In this document: positions 46,560 to 56,352 of the stretch, one piece after another | Layout: each line of letters starts with the position of its first letter | Position numbering within the stretch: position 1 is the first letter of the stretch | NCBI RefSeq assembly: GCF_000518805.1 | Contig: NZ_JAEH01000018.1 | Coordinates: forward strand, 1-64,000 | Length of the DNA: 64,000 bases | Reading direction: 5' to 3' | DNA from: Shewanella waksmanii ATCC BAA-643 | GTDB taxonomy: Bacteria > Pseudomonadota > Gammaproteobacteria > Enterobacterales > Shewanellaceae | Made by a program: the position numbers and the translations under genes | The notes under the pieces: model-generated | Seen by the model: only the letters and a program-made list of their open reading frames with translations | What the model was told of the DNA's origin: nothing | The model's database searches: none

Positions 46560-49421
46560 TTAGCTCTCTAGCTTAGCGAGCTCCGCTTTTTGCTCAATGA
46601 GCTTATCCATGTCTCGTTGATATTCAGCTTGCTTAGCACGTTCTTTTTCAATCACGGCTGCCGGCGCTTTAGCTACAAAACCTTGGTTAGATAGCTTGCC
46701 TTCAATACGCTTAAACTCGCCAGTTACTTTCTCAAGCTGCTTATCGATACGTGCCAGCTCTTTGGCCACATCAATTAAGCCTGCCATAGGGATAAGCAGT
46801 TCCATCTCTCCCACCAGTTGCGTGGTCGACATTGGCGCTTCTTCACCGTCAGCAAGAATGGTCATTGACTCAAGCTTAGCTAAGGTTGCAAAGAAGGTTT
46901 GGTTGGCTTCAACACGTGCTTTATCTTGCGCGCTCACACCTTTTAGTAGGGCGTTAAGCGGTTTAGATGGGGCGATGTTAAGCTCGGCGCGAATATTACG
47001 CACAGCAGTAATGACTTGCTTAACCCACTCAAGATCTTCCATATCTTGGCTGTTAACTTGCTCCGCTTGATATTGCGGGAACTGCGCTAACATTAGGGTA
47101 TCACCTTCAACGCCAGCTAGCGGCTTAACACGCTGCCAAATGGTCTCGGTGATATAGGGCATCATTGGGTGCAATAAGCGTTGCATAGCTTCTAGGATGG
47201 TCACCAATGTATGGCGCGTACCACGTTGCTCTGCTTCAGTACCATTTTGCAGTACTGGTTTAGTCAGCTCTAGGTACCAATCACAGAACTGGTTCCAAGT
47301 GAACTCATAAAGGGTATTGGCTGCCAAATCAAAACGGTAGCTGGCCATATGCTCATCAAAGCTCTTCACTGTCTGATTAAACAAACCGGTGATCCAGCGG
47401 TCAGCCAATGACAGTTGCATCTCGCCGCCAGCTTGACCACAATCTTGCTCTTCAGTGTTCATCAACACGTAGCGTGAGGCGTTCCAAATCTTGTTACAGA
47501 AGCTGCGGTAACCGTCTAGACGCTTCATGTCCCAGTTGATGTCACGTCCTGTCGATGCCATTGCTGCTAATGTAAAGCGCAATGCATCGGTACCGTGGGC
47601 TTCAATCCCTTCACTGAACTCTTTGCGGGTACTTTTCTCAATTTTAGCCGCCAGTTTAGGCTGCATCATGTTGCCGGTACGCTTCTCAACCAAGCTTTCA
47701 AGGTCGATACCGTCAATCATGTCGAGAGGATCAAGCACGTTACCCTTAGACTTCGACATCTTGTTACCGGCTTCATCGCGGATGAGACCTGTTACATACA
47801 CGGTTTTAAAAGGCACCTGAGGTTTACCGTTTTCATCTTTGATGAAGTGCATGGTCATCATGATCATGCGGGCTACCCAGAAGAAAATAATGTCAAAACC
47901 TGTAACCAACACGTCGGTTGGGTGGAAGGTTTTCAGTGCTTCGGTGTCTTCTGGCCAACCTAAGGTTGAGAAGGTCCATAATGCGGAACTAAACCAAGTA
48001 TCTAAAACATCGGCGTCTTGGCGCAGTACAACATCGTTGCCTAAGTTATGCTTGGCACGTACTTCAGCTTCATCGCGGCCAACATAGACTTTACCCGCTT
48101 CGTCATACCAAGCTGGAATTCTGTGACCCCACCAAAGCTGACGTGAAATACACCAGTCTTGAATGTCACGCATCCAAGAGTTGTACATGTTTTCATACTG
48201 CTGCGGTACAAACTTAATGTCGCCGTTATCCACCGCTTCCATGGCCGTTTTAGCCATTGGCGCAACCGACACATACCATTGGTCTGTGAGTAGTGGCTCG
48301 ATGACCACACCACTGCGATCGCCGTAAGGGACTTTTAGTCCGTGGGGATCGATTTTGCCAAGTAGTCCTAATGTTTCAAACTCAGCAACAATGGCCTTAC
48401 GCGCTTCAAAACGATCTAATCCGGCGTATCGCTCAGGTAGACTGTTATCGAGCTCATTGTTGGCGGTGCCATCGGTGTTAACCACTTCAGCGCTACTACG
48501 AATTGCGGCATCAATGGTCAAGATGTTGAACATGGGCAGTGCGTGGCGTTTACCGACTTCATAATCGTTAAAGTCATGTGCAGGGGTGATTTTCACGCAG
48601 CCTGTACCAAACTCCATATCAACATAGTCGTCAGCGACAACCGGAATGCGACGATTGACTATCGGCAGTAGAATGAACTTGCCGATAAGTGACTGATAGC
48701 GCTCATCGTCTGGGTGCACGGCAACGGCACTGTCACCTAACATTGTTTCTGGACGGGTGGTCGCAACTTCTAGGTAATCTTTACCATCAGCTGTTAACGC
48801 GCCATCGGCTAGCGGGTAGCGGAAGTGCCACATGCTGCCTTGCTTTTCTTTGTTTTCGACTTCTAGATCTGAAATCGCGGTGTGTAGCTTAGGATCCCAG
48901 TTAACTAGACGCTTACCACGGTAAATAAGGTCATCTTCATACAAGCGTACAAACACTTCTTGTACGGCCTCAGACATACCTTCATCCATGGTGAAACGTT
49001 CACGATCCCAATCAACTGAGGCGCCAAGGCGACGTAGCTGCTTAGTGATGGTGCCACCTGAGTGGTTTTTCCAATCCCAAATGCGTTCAATAAAGTTTTC
49101 GCGACCTAAATCGTGACGATTAAGCCCTTCTTCCGCCGCCACTTTGCGCTCAACTAGCATTTGAGTCGCAATACCCGCATGGTCGGTACCCACTTGCCAA
49201 AGGGTATTTTTCCCTTTCATGCGTTGGTAACGGGTGAGCGTATCCATGATAGTGTCTTGGAAAGCATGACCCATGTGCAAACTACCAGTGACATTTGGTG
49301 GCGGAATCATGATGCAATAGTTGCCCTTTGACGTATCGCCATGAGGCTTAAAGTAACCTTTCTCTTCCCATTGTTGGTATAGAGATTGTTCAATGGATTG
49401 CGGGTTGTATGTCTTTTCCAT
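46560..49421 (-). CDS. valS: valyl-tRNA synthetase
   Basis: Charges tRNA-Val with valine and edits mischarged threonine. The 953 residues fit the bacterial enzyme. The class I signatures are [15 protein letters not shown] near residue 45 (HIGH type) and [10 protein letters not shown] near 555 (KMSKS). Between them lies the CP1 editing domain ([19 protein letters not shown]). The C-terminal 65 residues form the expected tRNA-contacting coiled coil. It is read from holC, 37 bp upstream, the usual gammaproteobacterial pairing. Confidence 0.98.
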   Translation of the reverse strand: MEKTYNPQSIEQSLYQQWEEKGYFKPHGDTSKGNYCIMIPPPNVTGSLHMGHAFQDTIMDTLTRYQRMKGKNTLWQVGTDHAGIATQMLVERKVAAEEGLNRHDLGRENFIERIWDWKNHSGGTITKQLRRLGASVDWDRERFTMDEGMSEAVQEVFVRLYEDDLIYRGKRLVNWDPKLHTAISDLEVENKEKQGSMWHFRYPLADGALTADGKDYLEVATTRPETMLGDSAVAVHPDDERYQSLIGKFILLPIVNRRIPVVADDYVDMEFGTGCVKITPAHDFNDYEVGKRHALPMFNILTIDAAIRSSAEVVNTDGTANNELDNSLPERYAGLDRFEARKAIVAEFETLGLLGKIDPHGLKVPYGDRSGVVIEPLLTDQWYVSVAPMAKTAMEAVDNGDIKFVPQQYENMYNSWMRDIQDWCISRQLWWGHRIPAWYDEAGKVYVGRDEAEVRAKHNLGNDVVLRQDADVLDTWFSSALWTFSTLGWPEDTEALKTFHPTDVLVTGFDIIFFWVARMIMMTMHFIKDENGKPQVPFKTVYVTGLIRDEAGNKMSKSKGNVLDPLDMIDGIDLESLVEKRTGNMMQPKLAAKIEKSTRKEFSEGIEAHGTDALRFTLAAMASTGRDINWDMKRLDGYRSFCNKIWNASRYVLMNTEEQDCGQAGGEMQLSLADRWITGLFNQTVKSFDEHMASYRFDLAANTLYEFTWNQFCDWYLELTKPVLQNGTEAEQRGTRHTLVTILEAMQRLLHPMMPYITETIWQRVKPLAGVEGDTLMLAQFPQYQAEQVNSQDMEDLEWVKQVITAVRNIRAELNIAPSKPLNALLKGVSAQDKARVEANQTFFATLAKLESMTILADGEEAPMSTTQLVGEMELLIPMAGLIDVAKELARIDKQLEKVTGEFKRIEGKLSNQGFVAKAPAAVIEKERAKQAEYQRDMDKLIEQKAELAKLES

Positions 49422-49458
49422 AGGAGCGTGTGCTTCTCAAACTAATTAAATGGTTGTG

Positions 49459-49920
49459 CTACTGATGATTTTCGGTCGACAACTGAATACCTAAATCGCG
49501 GTATTGTCGATAACGATCACGGGCGATCGCTTTTTGGGCATCATCACTAGCAACGAAATCGATAATCTGGGCAAAGTTTACCGCAAACTGCGGTGCTTGG
49601 TCTGCAAGATTAATCAGAACATGACGATTTTTATTGGCGCCTAGCTTGTCAAAGCCAATTTCAACTGGCGCCCCGCCTGTAGGGCCTTCGCCCTTTAAGT
49701 TATGTGGTACAAAAGCACTGGGCTCAAATTGCCACAATAATTCGTCAATATCATAGGCCTGCTGTTGATCTTGGCAGTGAATATACACCCATTGTTGCTG
49801 ACTATATGCTTGTTGCGATAGCTGGCAAGCTAATCGATATACGGCTTGTTTGGCTGCTGAAGAATCGGCTGTTGGATTCTGAGCTAGCGCTGGCAGTACA
49901 TGAAACAAGGCGTTAGGCAT
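49459..49920 (-). CDS. holC: DNA polymerase III chi subunit
   Basis: The chi subunit of the clamp-loader complex; it bridges the psi subunit and single-stranded-DNA-binding protein during lagging-strand synthesis. The 153 residues show ACQLSQQAYSQQQWVYIHC near the N-terminus and the region DELLWQFEPSAFVPHNL, typical of HolC. It sits immediately upstream of valS. In most relatives pepA precedes holC; here a LysR gene does, so the upstream side has been rearranged (inference from remembered gene order). Confidence 0.93.
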   Translation of the reverse strand: MPNALFHVLPALAQNPTADSSAAKQAVYRLACQLSQQAYSQQQWVYIHCQDQQQAYDIDELLWQFEPSAFVPHNLKGEGPTGGAPVEIGFDKLGANKNRHVLINLADQAPQFAVNFAQIIDFVASDDAQKAIARDRYRQYRDLGIQLSTENHQ

Positions 49921-50006
49921 AGTGTAGTGTCAATCGCATCAGTTGGGTTAAGTGGCATTTTGCCACTGACGAAAGAGGGGATTTTACACTAAAACGCGGG
50001 CTAAGT

Positions 50007-50909
50007 TCAGCATCTTTTTGATGGGTGATGGCTAAAATGTGCCACCAAGTCATCGATAAAACAGCGGATCCGCAACGGTGTATGACTGCTGCGTAGATAA
50101 AGCGCATGTACCGGCATGGCTAAACCTTGATAGTCGCTAAAAATTTGCTGAAGTGCTCCTTGTGCAATCGCGTGCTCAACCATCCAATAGGGCAGCATGG
50201 CAACCCCTTGTCCTGCCATAGCCAACTGCATGATCATATTGGCGTTATCACACTTAATTGCTGGTCTTATGCTGACCTGAGTTGTGGTATTAGATTGGGT
50301 GAAGGGCCAGCTACTTAACCTAGGTGACAATGAATAGCCAATGCAGCGATGGCTAGATAGTTCCTGGGGGTGCTTAGGGATACCATGTTGGGCGAAATAC
50401 TTTGCTGAGCCAACGTATACCGCTTGATTGTTAAATAGCTTGCGCGCTTTTAGATTTGAATCATCTAGCTCACCAGCGCGAATAACCACATCAAAATCTT
50501 CACTAATCAAATCCACATAGTGATCGCTCAAAGAGATTGCCAATTCAATATCCGGATAGCTAGCGGCGAACTGAGCGAGCATTTCAACCAGTAGCGACTC
50601 GGCGAGTGATACCGGAATGGATACCTTTAACCGCCCCTTTGGGGTGACATTGCCTTGTTGAAGCTCAGCTTCAATATCAGCCAGTTTAGTGAGTATTTGC
50701 TGGCATTGCTTCAAGTACATTTCGCCGGCCGCGGTGAGGCTTAATTGGCGACTAGTACGGTTTAGGAGCTGCACGCCGAGATGCTGCTCAAGTGCCGCGA
50801 CCTTTTTACTGACGCTGCTTTGTGATACTTGGCGCTCAGCCGCCACAGCTGAAAAGCTACCAAGGGCGACTACTCGTGAAAAATCCACCATAGCATCCAA
50901 TTTGTTCAT
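50007..50909 (-). CDS. LysR-family regulator divergent from doxX-like gene
   Basis: A 300-residue LysR protein of the CrgA/DmlR-like group. The HTH is VVALGSFSAVAAERQ with SQSSVSKKVAALEQHLG, and the substrate domain begins near residue 90 (GRLKVSIPVSLAESLL). Such regulators often activate an adjacent, oppositely read gene for an oxidoreductase or membrane protein. Here that gene encodes a DoxX-like protein. A perfect nine-base dyad lies between the two starts. Confidence 0.92.
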   Translation of the reverse strand: MNKLDAMVDFSRVVALGSFSAVAAERQVSQSSVSKKVAALEQHLGVQLLNRTSRQLSLTAAGEMYLKQCQQILTKLADIEAELQQGNVTPKGRLKVSIPVSLAESLLVEMLAQFAASYPDIELAISLSDHYVDLISEDFDVVIRAGELDDSNLKARKLFNNQAVYVGSAKYFAQHGIPKHPQELSSHRCIGYSLSPRLSSWPFTQSNTTTQVSIRPAIKCDNANMIMQLAMAGQGVAMLPYWMVEHAIAQGALQQIFSDYQGLAMPVHALYLRSSHTPLRIRCFIDDLVAHFSHHPSKRC

Positions 50910-50936
50910 GACAATTTACCCACTTTCTTACATTGA

Positions 50937-50961
50937 TATCTATTCTATTTTGGAATAGATA
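50937..50961. promoter_or_regulatory. LysR operator dyad between divergent genes
   Basis: Perfect inverted repeat TATCTATTC / GAATAGATA, spacer TATTTTG (7 bp). It sits 28 bp before the LysR gene and about 40 bp before the TATAAT at 51002-51007 of the DoxX-like gene. Size and location are typical of a LysR site. Confidence 0.65.
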
Positions 50962-51001
50962 CTAGTCTATCAATCCTATATTTGCGACAAAAACTCTTGA
51001 T

Positions 51002-51007
51002 TATAAT
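51002..51007 (+). promoter_or_regulatory. -10 box of the DoxX-like gene
   Basis: A perfect TATAAT lies 33 bp before the ATG. No good -35 is visible at 16-18 bp, which suits a promoter needing an activator such as the divergent LysR protein. Confidence 0.5.
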
Positions 51008-51040
51008 GAGTTCAAATTCATCAGTAGTGGGAGTTATCCA

Positions 51041-51406
51041 ATGACAACGGTCGCATTAGTGCTTAGCAGTTTATTAAGTGTTTTCTTCGTATTTGCCGGT
51101 TCGGTTAAAGTGTTTGGCTGGCAAAAGTTGATATTTGAAACCCAGTTAGCATTTTTCAAAAGTTATGGCTTTAATAGACAGTTCATGGGGTTAGTGGGGG
51201 TAATTGAAATGCTTGCGGCACTGGGTTTGTGGTGGCCGCAAACAATCATTGCCGCTATAAGCGCGATGGTGATAGCGACAGTCTCAGTTGGGGCGATAGC
51301 GTGTCATTTGCGCTATGACAGTGCCAAGAATGCCATTGCAGCAATAGTGACCTTAAGCCTGTCTGTCACACTACTCGCGCTCAATGAATCACTGTCGCTG
51401 TTTTAA
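51041..51406 (+). CDS. DoxX-family membrane protein
   Basis: A 121-residue protein with four membrane helices. The start of helix 1, the GSVKVFGW segment and the GVIEMLAALGLWW segment match the DoxX/DoxX-like group. Members have been linked to quinone or thiol redox chemistry, but a general function is not established. GGGAG lies ten bases before the ATG. It overlaps the 3' end of the convergent GGDEF/EAL gene by four bases. Confidence 0.85.
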   Translation: MTTVALVLSSLLSVFFVFAGSVKVFGWQKLIFETQLAFFKSYGFNRQFMGLVGVIEMLAALGLWWPQTIIAAISAMVIATVSVGAIACHLRYDSAKNAIAAIVTLSLSVTLLALNESLSLF

Positions 51407-53535
51407 GCGCGCTGCATATTTGCGTGAGCAGGGAGAGAATGATTGACGAGCTGCTTAAACTCGTCAATTCTACACGGCTTGTGATACAGAAAGCCTTGAT
51501 AGCATTCACAGCCAATTTTTTTCAGCACAGCTTGTTGCTGTTCTAGCTCAACGCCTTCTGCAATCACGTTAAGCCCTAAACTCTTAGCCAAGGTTACAAT
51601 GGTTGCAGCGATTGCCACATCGTTGTCATCGTGCAAGATATCCGTGACAAAAGATTTATCTATTTTTAGTTGCGACAATGGCAAGCTTTTTAAATAGCTT
51701 AGACTAGAGAAACCCGTACCGAAGTCGTCCAGTGAAAAGGTGACGCCAATCTCGGCCAACTCCGCCATGATGGCAATGGTTGCTTGGATATTTTCAATGA
51801 ATATTCCTTCGGTGATCTCCAGCTTAAGTTTGTCTGCGGGGGCATGGTATAGGGCAAGCAGTCGTTTTACATCTCGGCAGAATTGATCATCAAGTAACTG
51901 CACCGCGCTCACGTTGACAGACAAGGTGAGATTTTTAAATTTGTCATCTTTTGCCCAGTCTCCGAGTTGCAGACAGGCTTGTTCGAGTATCCACTTTCCT
52001 GTTGGGATAATTAATCCGGACTCTTCGAGTAAAGGAACGAACTGGTCTGGTGAAATCATCCCTTTTGATTTGTGGTGCCAGCGCAGCAGTGTTTCAGCGC
52101 CAATTAACCCGTGTTGCTGCGAAAACTGCCCTTGATAGTGCAGTTCAAATTGATGATGCCGACAAGCATATTCCAGATCACTCATCATCTGTTTCTTTTC
52201 CAGCATGCAATCTAACATGGTCTCGGCGAAAAAACTGACACTATTGCGGCCACTTTTTTTGGCTTGATACAAGGCTAAATCTGCTTGCTGTAGCAGTTCG
52301 TCAGTGTTGGAGCGTGCTTCGTTAAATAAAGTGACGCCAATACTCAAGGTCAGCTTAAAGCGCCCCTGATTTGTCAGTAGTGACTGCCTAAAACTGTGCT
52401 GAATGTTGTCTGCAAAGACTTGTGAATATTGCTTGGTGGTGTTGATACTATCGGAGATGTGCGGCACAAAAATCACAAATTCGTCGGCGCTAAAGCGGCA
52501 AATATAGTCTTCGCTGCCAATGTTAGCTTTTAAGCGCTTTGCGACACTGATGAGCACCTGATCACCAACAGGATGACCATGAATATCATTCACCTCTTTA
52601 AAATGGTCTATATCAATCAGTAGTAGAGCGGCAAAAAAACCGGGTTTATCTAGGCTAGTAAAGCCGTGGAGTAATTTTTGCTCCAATGATTGTCGATTCG
52701 GTAACTTCGTCAGTGGGTCATAGTGGGACAGCTGCTCAATTGTGTGATTTGAAGCGACTCTATCGGTGATATCGATATTGGAGCCAATAATGCGGGTTGA
52801 TTTACCTTGGTTATCTTTAATCACTTTGGCCGAGGCTTCTATATGGCGGATTTCACCGTCACCGCGAATGATCCTAAATTGGCTATTAAAGTTCTCACCG
52901 GTGGTGATTGCCCGTTGGAAATCTTGTATCGCTTGTGGCAGATCCTCTGGGTGAACGCCATTTTCCCAGGTCTCATACACTGCTTGGGTGGTAGAAGAAT
53001 CGATACCATATATTCGATACAGCCATTCATCCCAAATCAATAGGTCATGTTTTAAATCGTAATCCCAAATACCAATCTGCGCCGCATCAGCGGCAATAGC
53101 CAACCTTTGTTGGCTATTGATTAACTCGTCTCGGTTTTCCTTTTGTTGGTGACTGACAATCAAGTAGTCATGACATTCACACTGAAAACGCTTAGTGACC
53201 ATTTCGTAAAAGTGGCCACAGCCATTGTTTTTACAGGTATAACTGTATTTAGTCATATCCACTTTTTGTTCAATGACTTGATCCAACTGCAGGTGAGCAT
53301 CTTGGGGGAGAATAGCGGCGTTTTTGTCTTGCTGTTTTAATAGGTTTAAGTAATTAGCGCCTACCCACTGTGAAACTTGTAAGCCTTTAAGGCAGGCAAA
53401 TTGTTGCCATTTTTGATTGGTCATCACAATCACGCCATAGAGATCTAAAATTGCAGCCGGGTAGGGGAACAACTCTAAAATGCCGCTAAATTCGGTGATT
53501 GGGGGCTGGGTAGGTCTGATTATTCTCATTGTCAC
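51403..53535 (-). CDS. PAS-GGDEF-EAL c-di-GMP protein
   Basis: A 710-residue cytosolic protein without membrane segments. A first PAS-like region (1-110) contains CECHD, followed by a PAS/PAC domain (about 140-260). The GGDEF domain (about 270-430) reads CRFSADEFVIFV, so the GG pair is lost and cyclase activity is unlikely. The EAL domain (about 440-700) has AETLLRW in place of EAL but keeps NVSAVQL, LEITEGIF, LDDFGTGFSS, LKIDKSFV and AEGVE. It is probably a phosphodiesterase regulated by PAS ligands. Single gene. Confidence 0.9.
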   Translation of the reverse strand: MTMRIIRPTQPPITEFSGILELFPYPAAILDLYGVIVMTNQKWQQFACLKGLQVSQWVGANYLNLLKQQDKNAAILPQDAHLQLDQVIEQKVDMTKYSYTCKNNGCGHFYEMVTKRFQCECHDYLIVSHQQKENRDELINSQQRLAIAADAAQIGIWDYDLKHDLLIWDEWLYRIYGIDSSTTQAVYETWENGVHPEDLPQAIQDFQRAITTGENFNSQFRIIRGDGEIRHIEASAKVIKDNQGKSTRIIGSNIDITDRVASNHTIEQLSHYDPLTKLPNRQSLEQKLLHGFTSLDKPGFFAALLLIDIDHFKEVNDIHGHPVGDQVLISVAKRLKANIGSEDYICRFSADEFVIFVPHISDSINTTKQYSQVFADNIQHSFRQSLLTNQGRFKLTLSIGVTLFNEARSNTDELLQQADLALYQAKKSGRNSVSFFAETMLDCMLEKKQMMSDLEYACRHHQFELHYQGQFSQQHGLIGAETLLRWHHKSKGMISPDQFVPLLEESGLIIPTGKWILEQACLQLGDWAKDDKFKNLTLSVNVSAVQLLDDQFCRDVKRLLALYHAPADKLKLEITEGIFIENIQATIAIMAELAEIGVTFSLDDFGTGFSSLSYLKSLPLSQLKIDKSFVTDILHDDNDVAIAATIVTLAKSLGLNVIAEGVELEQQQAVLKKIGCECYQGFLYHKPCRIDEFKQLVNHSLPAHANMQRA

Positions 53536-54032
53536 TAATCCTTTAGCTGCAAAACTTTAAGGTACTCACACAAGTCCAGTGGCGTCCGTGCTGAAATGAC
53601 ATCAAACAGTATTATTGAGTTTAGTTTATGGTTGCGCTTTTCGCTTTACTTAGTGGAAAATATTGTTTGCAACTTCATGTTTAGCGGTAGCTGCTGCTTT
53701 GGGGCGGAAGCTTCAAAGTGTGACTGAATATACATAGTTTACATAAAGGCTTAGTGCAGTTTCTAATTTGACTAGCCATTGGCTAAGTATGCTGCTAAAT
53801 TCGCCAACTTAAGCTAAATGATATTTACTGATATAAGTAATTAAGGAGATTTGATGATTGTTGTTAGCCTTAACTGGGCAACAAACGCACGTTAATTGAC
53901 ACGGTTTTGTCCTGTCGACAAAGTCGTTAACTGCTGCATATTGCCCGGTCATTGAGATAACTAATACCGGGGAACTTACCTAATTTAAGTATCCCAGAAT
54001 GTAATATTCAGGCGCTTTGCGCTGGGGTCACC
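53536..54032. other. 497-bp region between the PAS-GGDEF-EAL and rsgA-type genes
   Basis: No sizeable gene. It contains a TAGCCA-T-TGGCTA dyad (53773-53785), a tiny frame with a perfect ribosome site (53854-53895), a TTTGTC / GACAAA hairpin shortly after it, and a GCGC-TTT-GCGC hairpin just before the GTPase start. It may be a long 5' leader. Confidence 0.5.
53854..53895 (+). CDS. possible 13-codon leader peptide
   Basis: ATG followed by 12 sense codons and TAA, encoding MIVVSLNWATNAR. AAGGAG stands five bases upstream, better than for many real genes here. It lies about 140 bp before the RsgA-like gene and is followed by a hairpin, the layout of a leader peptide. Short frames arise by chance, so this is tentative. 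Confidence 0.3.
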   Translation: MIVVSLNWATNAR

Positions 54033-55175
54033 ATGACAAAATTCGATCGTTTCGCGTCAATTCGCGCGAACAAAACAACAACCGTAACGAAAACCACAAC
54101 AACATCAGCATCTGCAAGTAGTGCCGCTTTGACATTGCAGCAATTGGGCTGGAATAGCGCGTTGCAAACTCAGCTTGCCGAGATAGAGCTAAACAACAGC
54201 ATTGATACTCAGACCGGTATTTTGGCCAGAGTGACTAGTCATCATCGCCAACACTACCAGCTGTTATCTCCCCAAGGCGACCACAAGCTAAACATGCATC
54301 CTCAACTGCCTGCAATGACGGTTGGTGACTGGGTGATGCTTGATTCTGAACAGCAGTTCTTACAGCTGTTTGAGCGACAATCATTGTTTAGCCGTAAGGC
54401 CGCAGGCAGTAAAATTGCGCAGCAATTGATTGCCGCCAATGTTGACTGGGTGTTTATTGTCTCGTCACTCAACCAAGACTTTAATCTTAACCGTATTGAG
54501 CGCTATTTGGCACTGGTCAATGAGGCGGGCGTTACCCCTGTGATAGTGCTGACAAAACAAGACTTATGTGCCGACACGCAAGCCTACATCACTCAGTTAA
54601 GGCAGCTCGATAGTCAATTGCTTATTGAAACGGTTAATGGTCTTGATAGTGCAAGCGTTGCTGTACTTGCCAGTTATGCAAGCCGGGGTAAAACGGTTGC
54701 GTTAATTGGCTCTTCGGGTGTGGGTAAGTCGACCTTAGTTAACAGTTTGCTTGTGAAACCATCGCAACAAACCTCAGGGATTCGAGAAGATGACGCGAAA
54801 GGCCGCCATACCACCACCGGTAGATCGCTACACTTTACCGCAGGGGGCGGGTTACTTATCGACACCCCAGGGATGCGCGAGTTGCAGCTGGCAGACTGTG
54901 AACAGGGCGTGAACCATACTTTTGCAGATATCACGGCGTTAGCTCAGCAGTGCCGCTTTGCTGATTGCAGCCACCACAACGAGCCAGGTTGCGCCGTGCA
55001 GCAGGCTATAGTACAAGGGCAAATAGATGAGCGCCGTTTGGTGAGTTATCAAAAGCTCTTGCGAGAGCAAGCGCTTAACGGTGCCACAATCGCGCAAAAA
55101 CGTGCCCATGGTAAGAGCTTAAGTAAGATGTACCGCCGTGTTCAAGATGATGCGCGCAGTCATAAGCGCGGTTAA
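54033..55175 (+). CDS. rsgA: ribosome small-subunit GTPase RsgA (probable paralogue)
   Basis: A circularly permuted GTPase that binds the 30S subunit late in assembly. After a Thr/Ser-rich N-terminal 35 residues comes an OB-like domain (GDWVMLDSEQQF). The GTPase motifs follow in permuted order: TKQD (G4), GSSGVGKST (G1), TTTGR (G2) and DTPGM (G3). A C-terminal zinc site is CRFADCSHHNEPGC. The usual rsgA of Shewanella lies beside orn and psd, not here, so this is probably the second copy known in Vibrio and Shewanella. TGGGG precedes the ATG inside a small hairpin. Confidence 0.88.
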   Translation: MTKFDRFASIRANKTTTVTKTTTTSASASSAALTLQQLGWNSALQTQLAEIELNNSIDTQTGILARVTSHHRQHYQLLSPQGDHKLNMHPQLPAMTVGDWVMLDSEQQFLQLFERQSLFSRKAAGSKIAQQLIAANVDWVFIVSSLNQDFNLNRIERYLALVNEAGVTPVIVLTKQDLCADTQAYITQLRQLDSQLLIETVNGLDSASVAVLASYASRGKTVALIGSSGVGKSTLVNSLLVKPSQQTSGIREDDAKGRHTTTGRSLHFTAGGGLLIDTPGMRELQLADCEQGVNHTFADITALAQQCRFADCSHHNEPGCAVQQAIVQGQIDERRLVSYQKLLREQALNGATIAQKRAHGKSLSKMYRRVQDDARSHKRG

Positions 55176-55210
55176 CGCCGCTTAGCGGGTTCAAATTATC
55201 GTCAACTTTA

Positions 55211-55244
55211 TAGCCCCACAAGTTTAAACTTGTGGGGCTAATTT
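55211..55244 (+). terminator. perfect palindromic terminator
   Basis: 15-base arms TAGCCCCACAAGTTT / AAACTTGTGGGGCTA with no spacer, followed by ATTTTCTCTT. It lies about 35 bp after the RsgA-like gene and is read as its terminator. Confidence 0.85.
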
Positions 55245-55320
55245 TCTCTTGGACTGTCATTTACCTGTCTCATTGAACAGTTAGATTTATTGTCAAAGTG
55301 GCGATAAAGTCTTGAGAATA

Positions 55321-56328
55321 ATGGCTAAGTTTTCGTTTGAACATGCATTTGAGATCGATACGCTAAAACGTTTAGTGGCTAAGCATCAAAACCACTTCAG
55401 GCATCAGTCTTTATTGGATCTGCATTACCGTGGTACGCCTTTGTCTTTAACGGCCATAGAGCTGGGCAATCAACATCATTGCCCTACAGTGCTGTTTGTC
55501 GGTGGGGTGCATGGCGTTGAGCGAATCGGCGCACAAGTGGTGTTGGCTTTTCTCAATAATTTACTTAATAGACTGCCTTGGGATACACATCTACAACAGC
55601 TATTACGCCATGTCAGAATTGCTTTTCTACCTGTGGTTAATCCGGTCGGTTTTTTGCGTGGCAGCCGTGGTAATGGCAATAATGTCGACTTAATGCGTAA
55701 CGCCCCCATAGACTCTGAACAACCTGTGACTTTCATGGTTGGTGGGCAGACATTTTCCCCCAAATTGCCTTGGTACCGCGGTACTAAAGTAGAGGCGGAA
55801 ACCCAAGCGGTTATCGATTATGTGCAAACCCTACAACAGAGCAGCAGTAGCTTAGTGTGTTTAGATGTGCATTCAGGCTTTGGTATGGTTGATCACATCT
55901 GGTTTCCCTATGCGCATTCAAAGCAACCCTTTGAGAATGCCGGTTATATCTACCATCTAAAGCAGCTGTTTGACAAAGGTTACCCGCACCACGGCTACTA
56001 TCGTTTTGCGCCACAAAATCACTTTTATCAAACCCATGGTGACATATGGGACTACCTGAGTGTTGCTAACAGCAGCGATAGCTTGTTTATTCCGTTAACT
56101 TTAGAGATGGGCTCGTGGGCGTGGGTGCGCAAAAATCCACGGCAAATTTTCAATTTCCCTGGCTATTTCAATCCACAAAAGCCCCATCGTCATGACCGTA
56201 TTTTACGTCGGCACTTGATTTTGATGCAGTTCTTGATGGAATCTGCATATGCTAACGTATTGGAAAAGCTACCTGCGCAATCAGTTATGGCACTTAATCA
56301 TGATGCGCAGCGGGTGTGGTACCGTTAA
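55321..56328 (+). CDS. M14-type zinc carboxypeptidase/deacylase (DUF2817-like)
   Basis: A 335-residue putative metallohydrolase. Zinc ligands are visible as the His and Glu in GGVHGVERIG and the later His in LDVHSGFG. VNPVGFLRGSRGNGNNVDLMRN is the family's substrate-binding segment in two parts, and LEMGSWAW supplies a candidate catalytic Glu. It could cleave C-terminal residues or N-acyl groups from amino acids; no signal peptide is seen, so it acts in the cytosol. The ATG at 55321 is preferred over a TTG three codons earlier. Confidence 0.82.
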   Translation: MAKFSFEHAFEIDTLKRLVAKHQNHFRHQSLLDLHYRGTPLSLTAIELGNQHHCPTVLFVGGVHGVERIGAQVVLAFLNNLLNRLPWDTHLQQLLRHVRIAFLPVVNPVGFLRGSRGNGNNVDLMRNAPIDSEQPVTFMVGGQTFSPKLPWYRGTKVEAETQAVIDYVQTLQQSSSSLVCLDVHSGFGMVDHIWFPYAHSKQPFENAGYIYHLKQLFDKGYPHHGYYRFAPQNHFYQTHGDIWDYLSVANSSDSLFIPLTLEMGSWAWVRKNPRQIFNFPGYFNPQKPHRHDRILRRHLILMQFLMESAYANVLEKLPAQSVMALNHDAQRVWYR

Positions 56329-56352
56329 TTCACTCAGTGCTTAGGAGCTACA

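Noticed and set aside
47527..48087. Overlapping plus-strand frames inside valS
   Set aside because: These are shadows of valS, which shows full synthetase motifs throughout.
53768..53793. TTGACT with TATGCT as a promoter for the RsgA-like gene
   Set aside because: Spacing is only 14 bp and no better -10 is present; not supportable.
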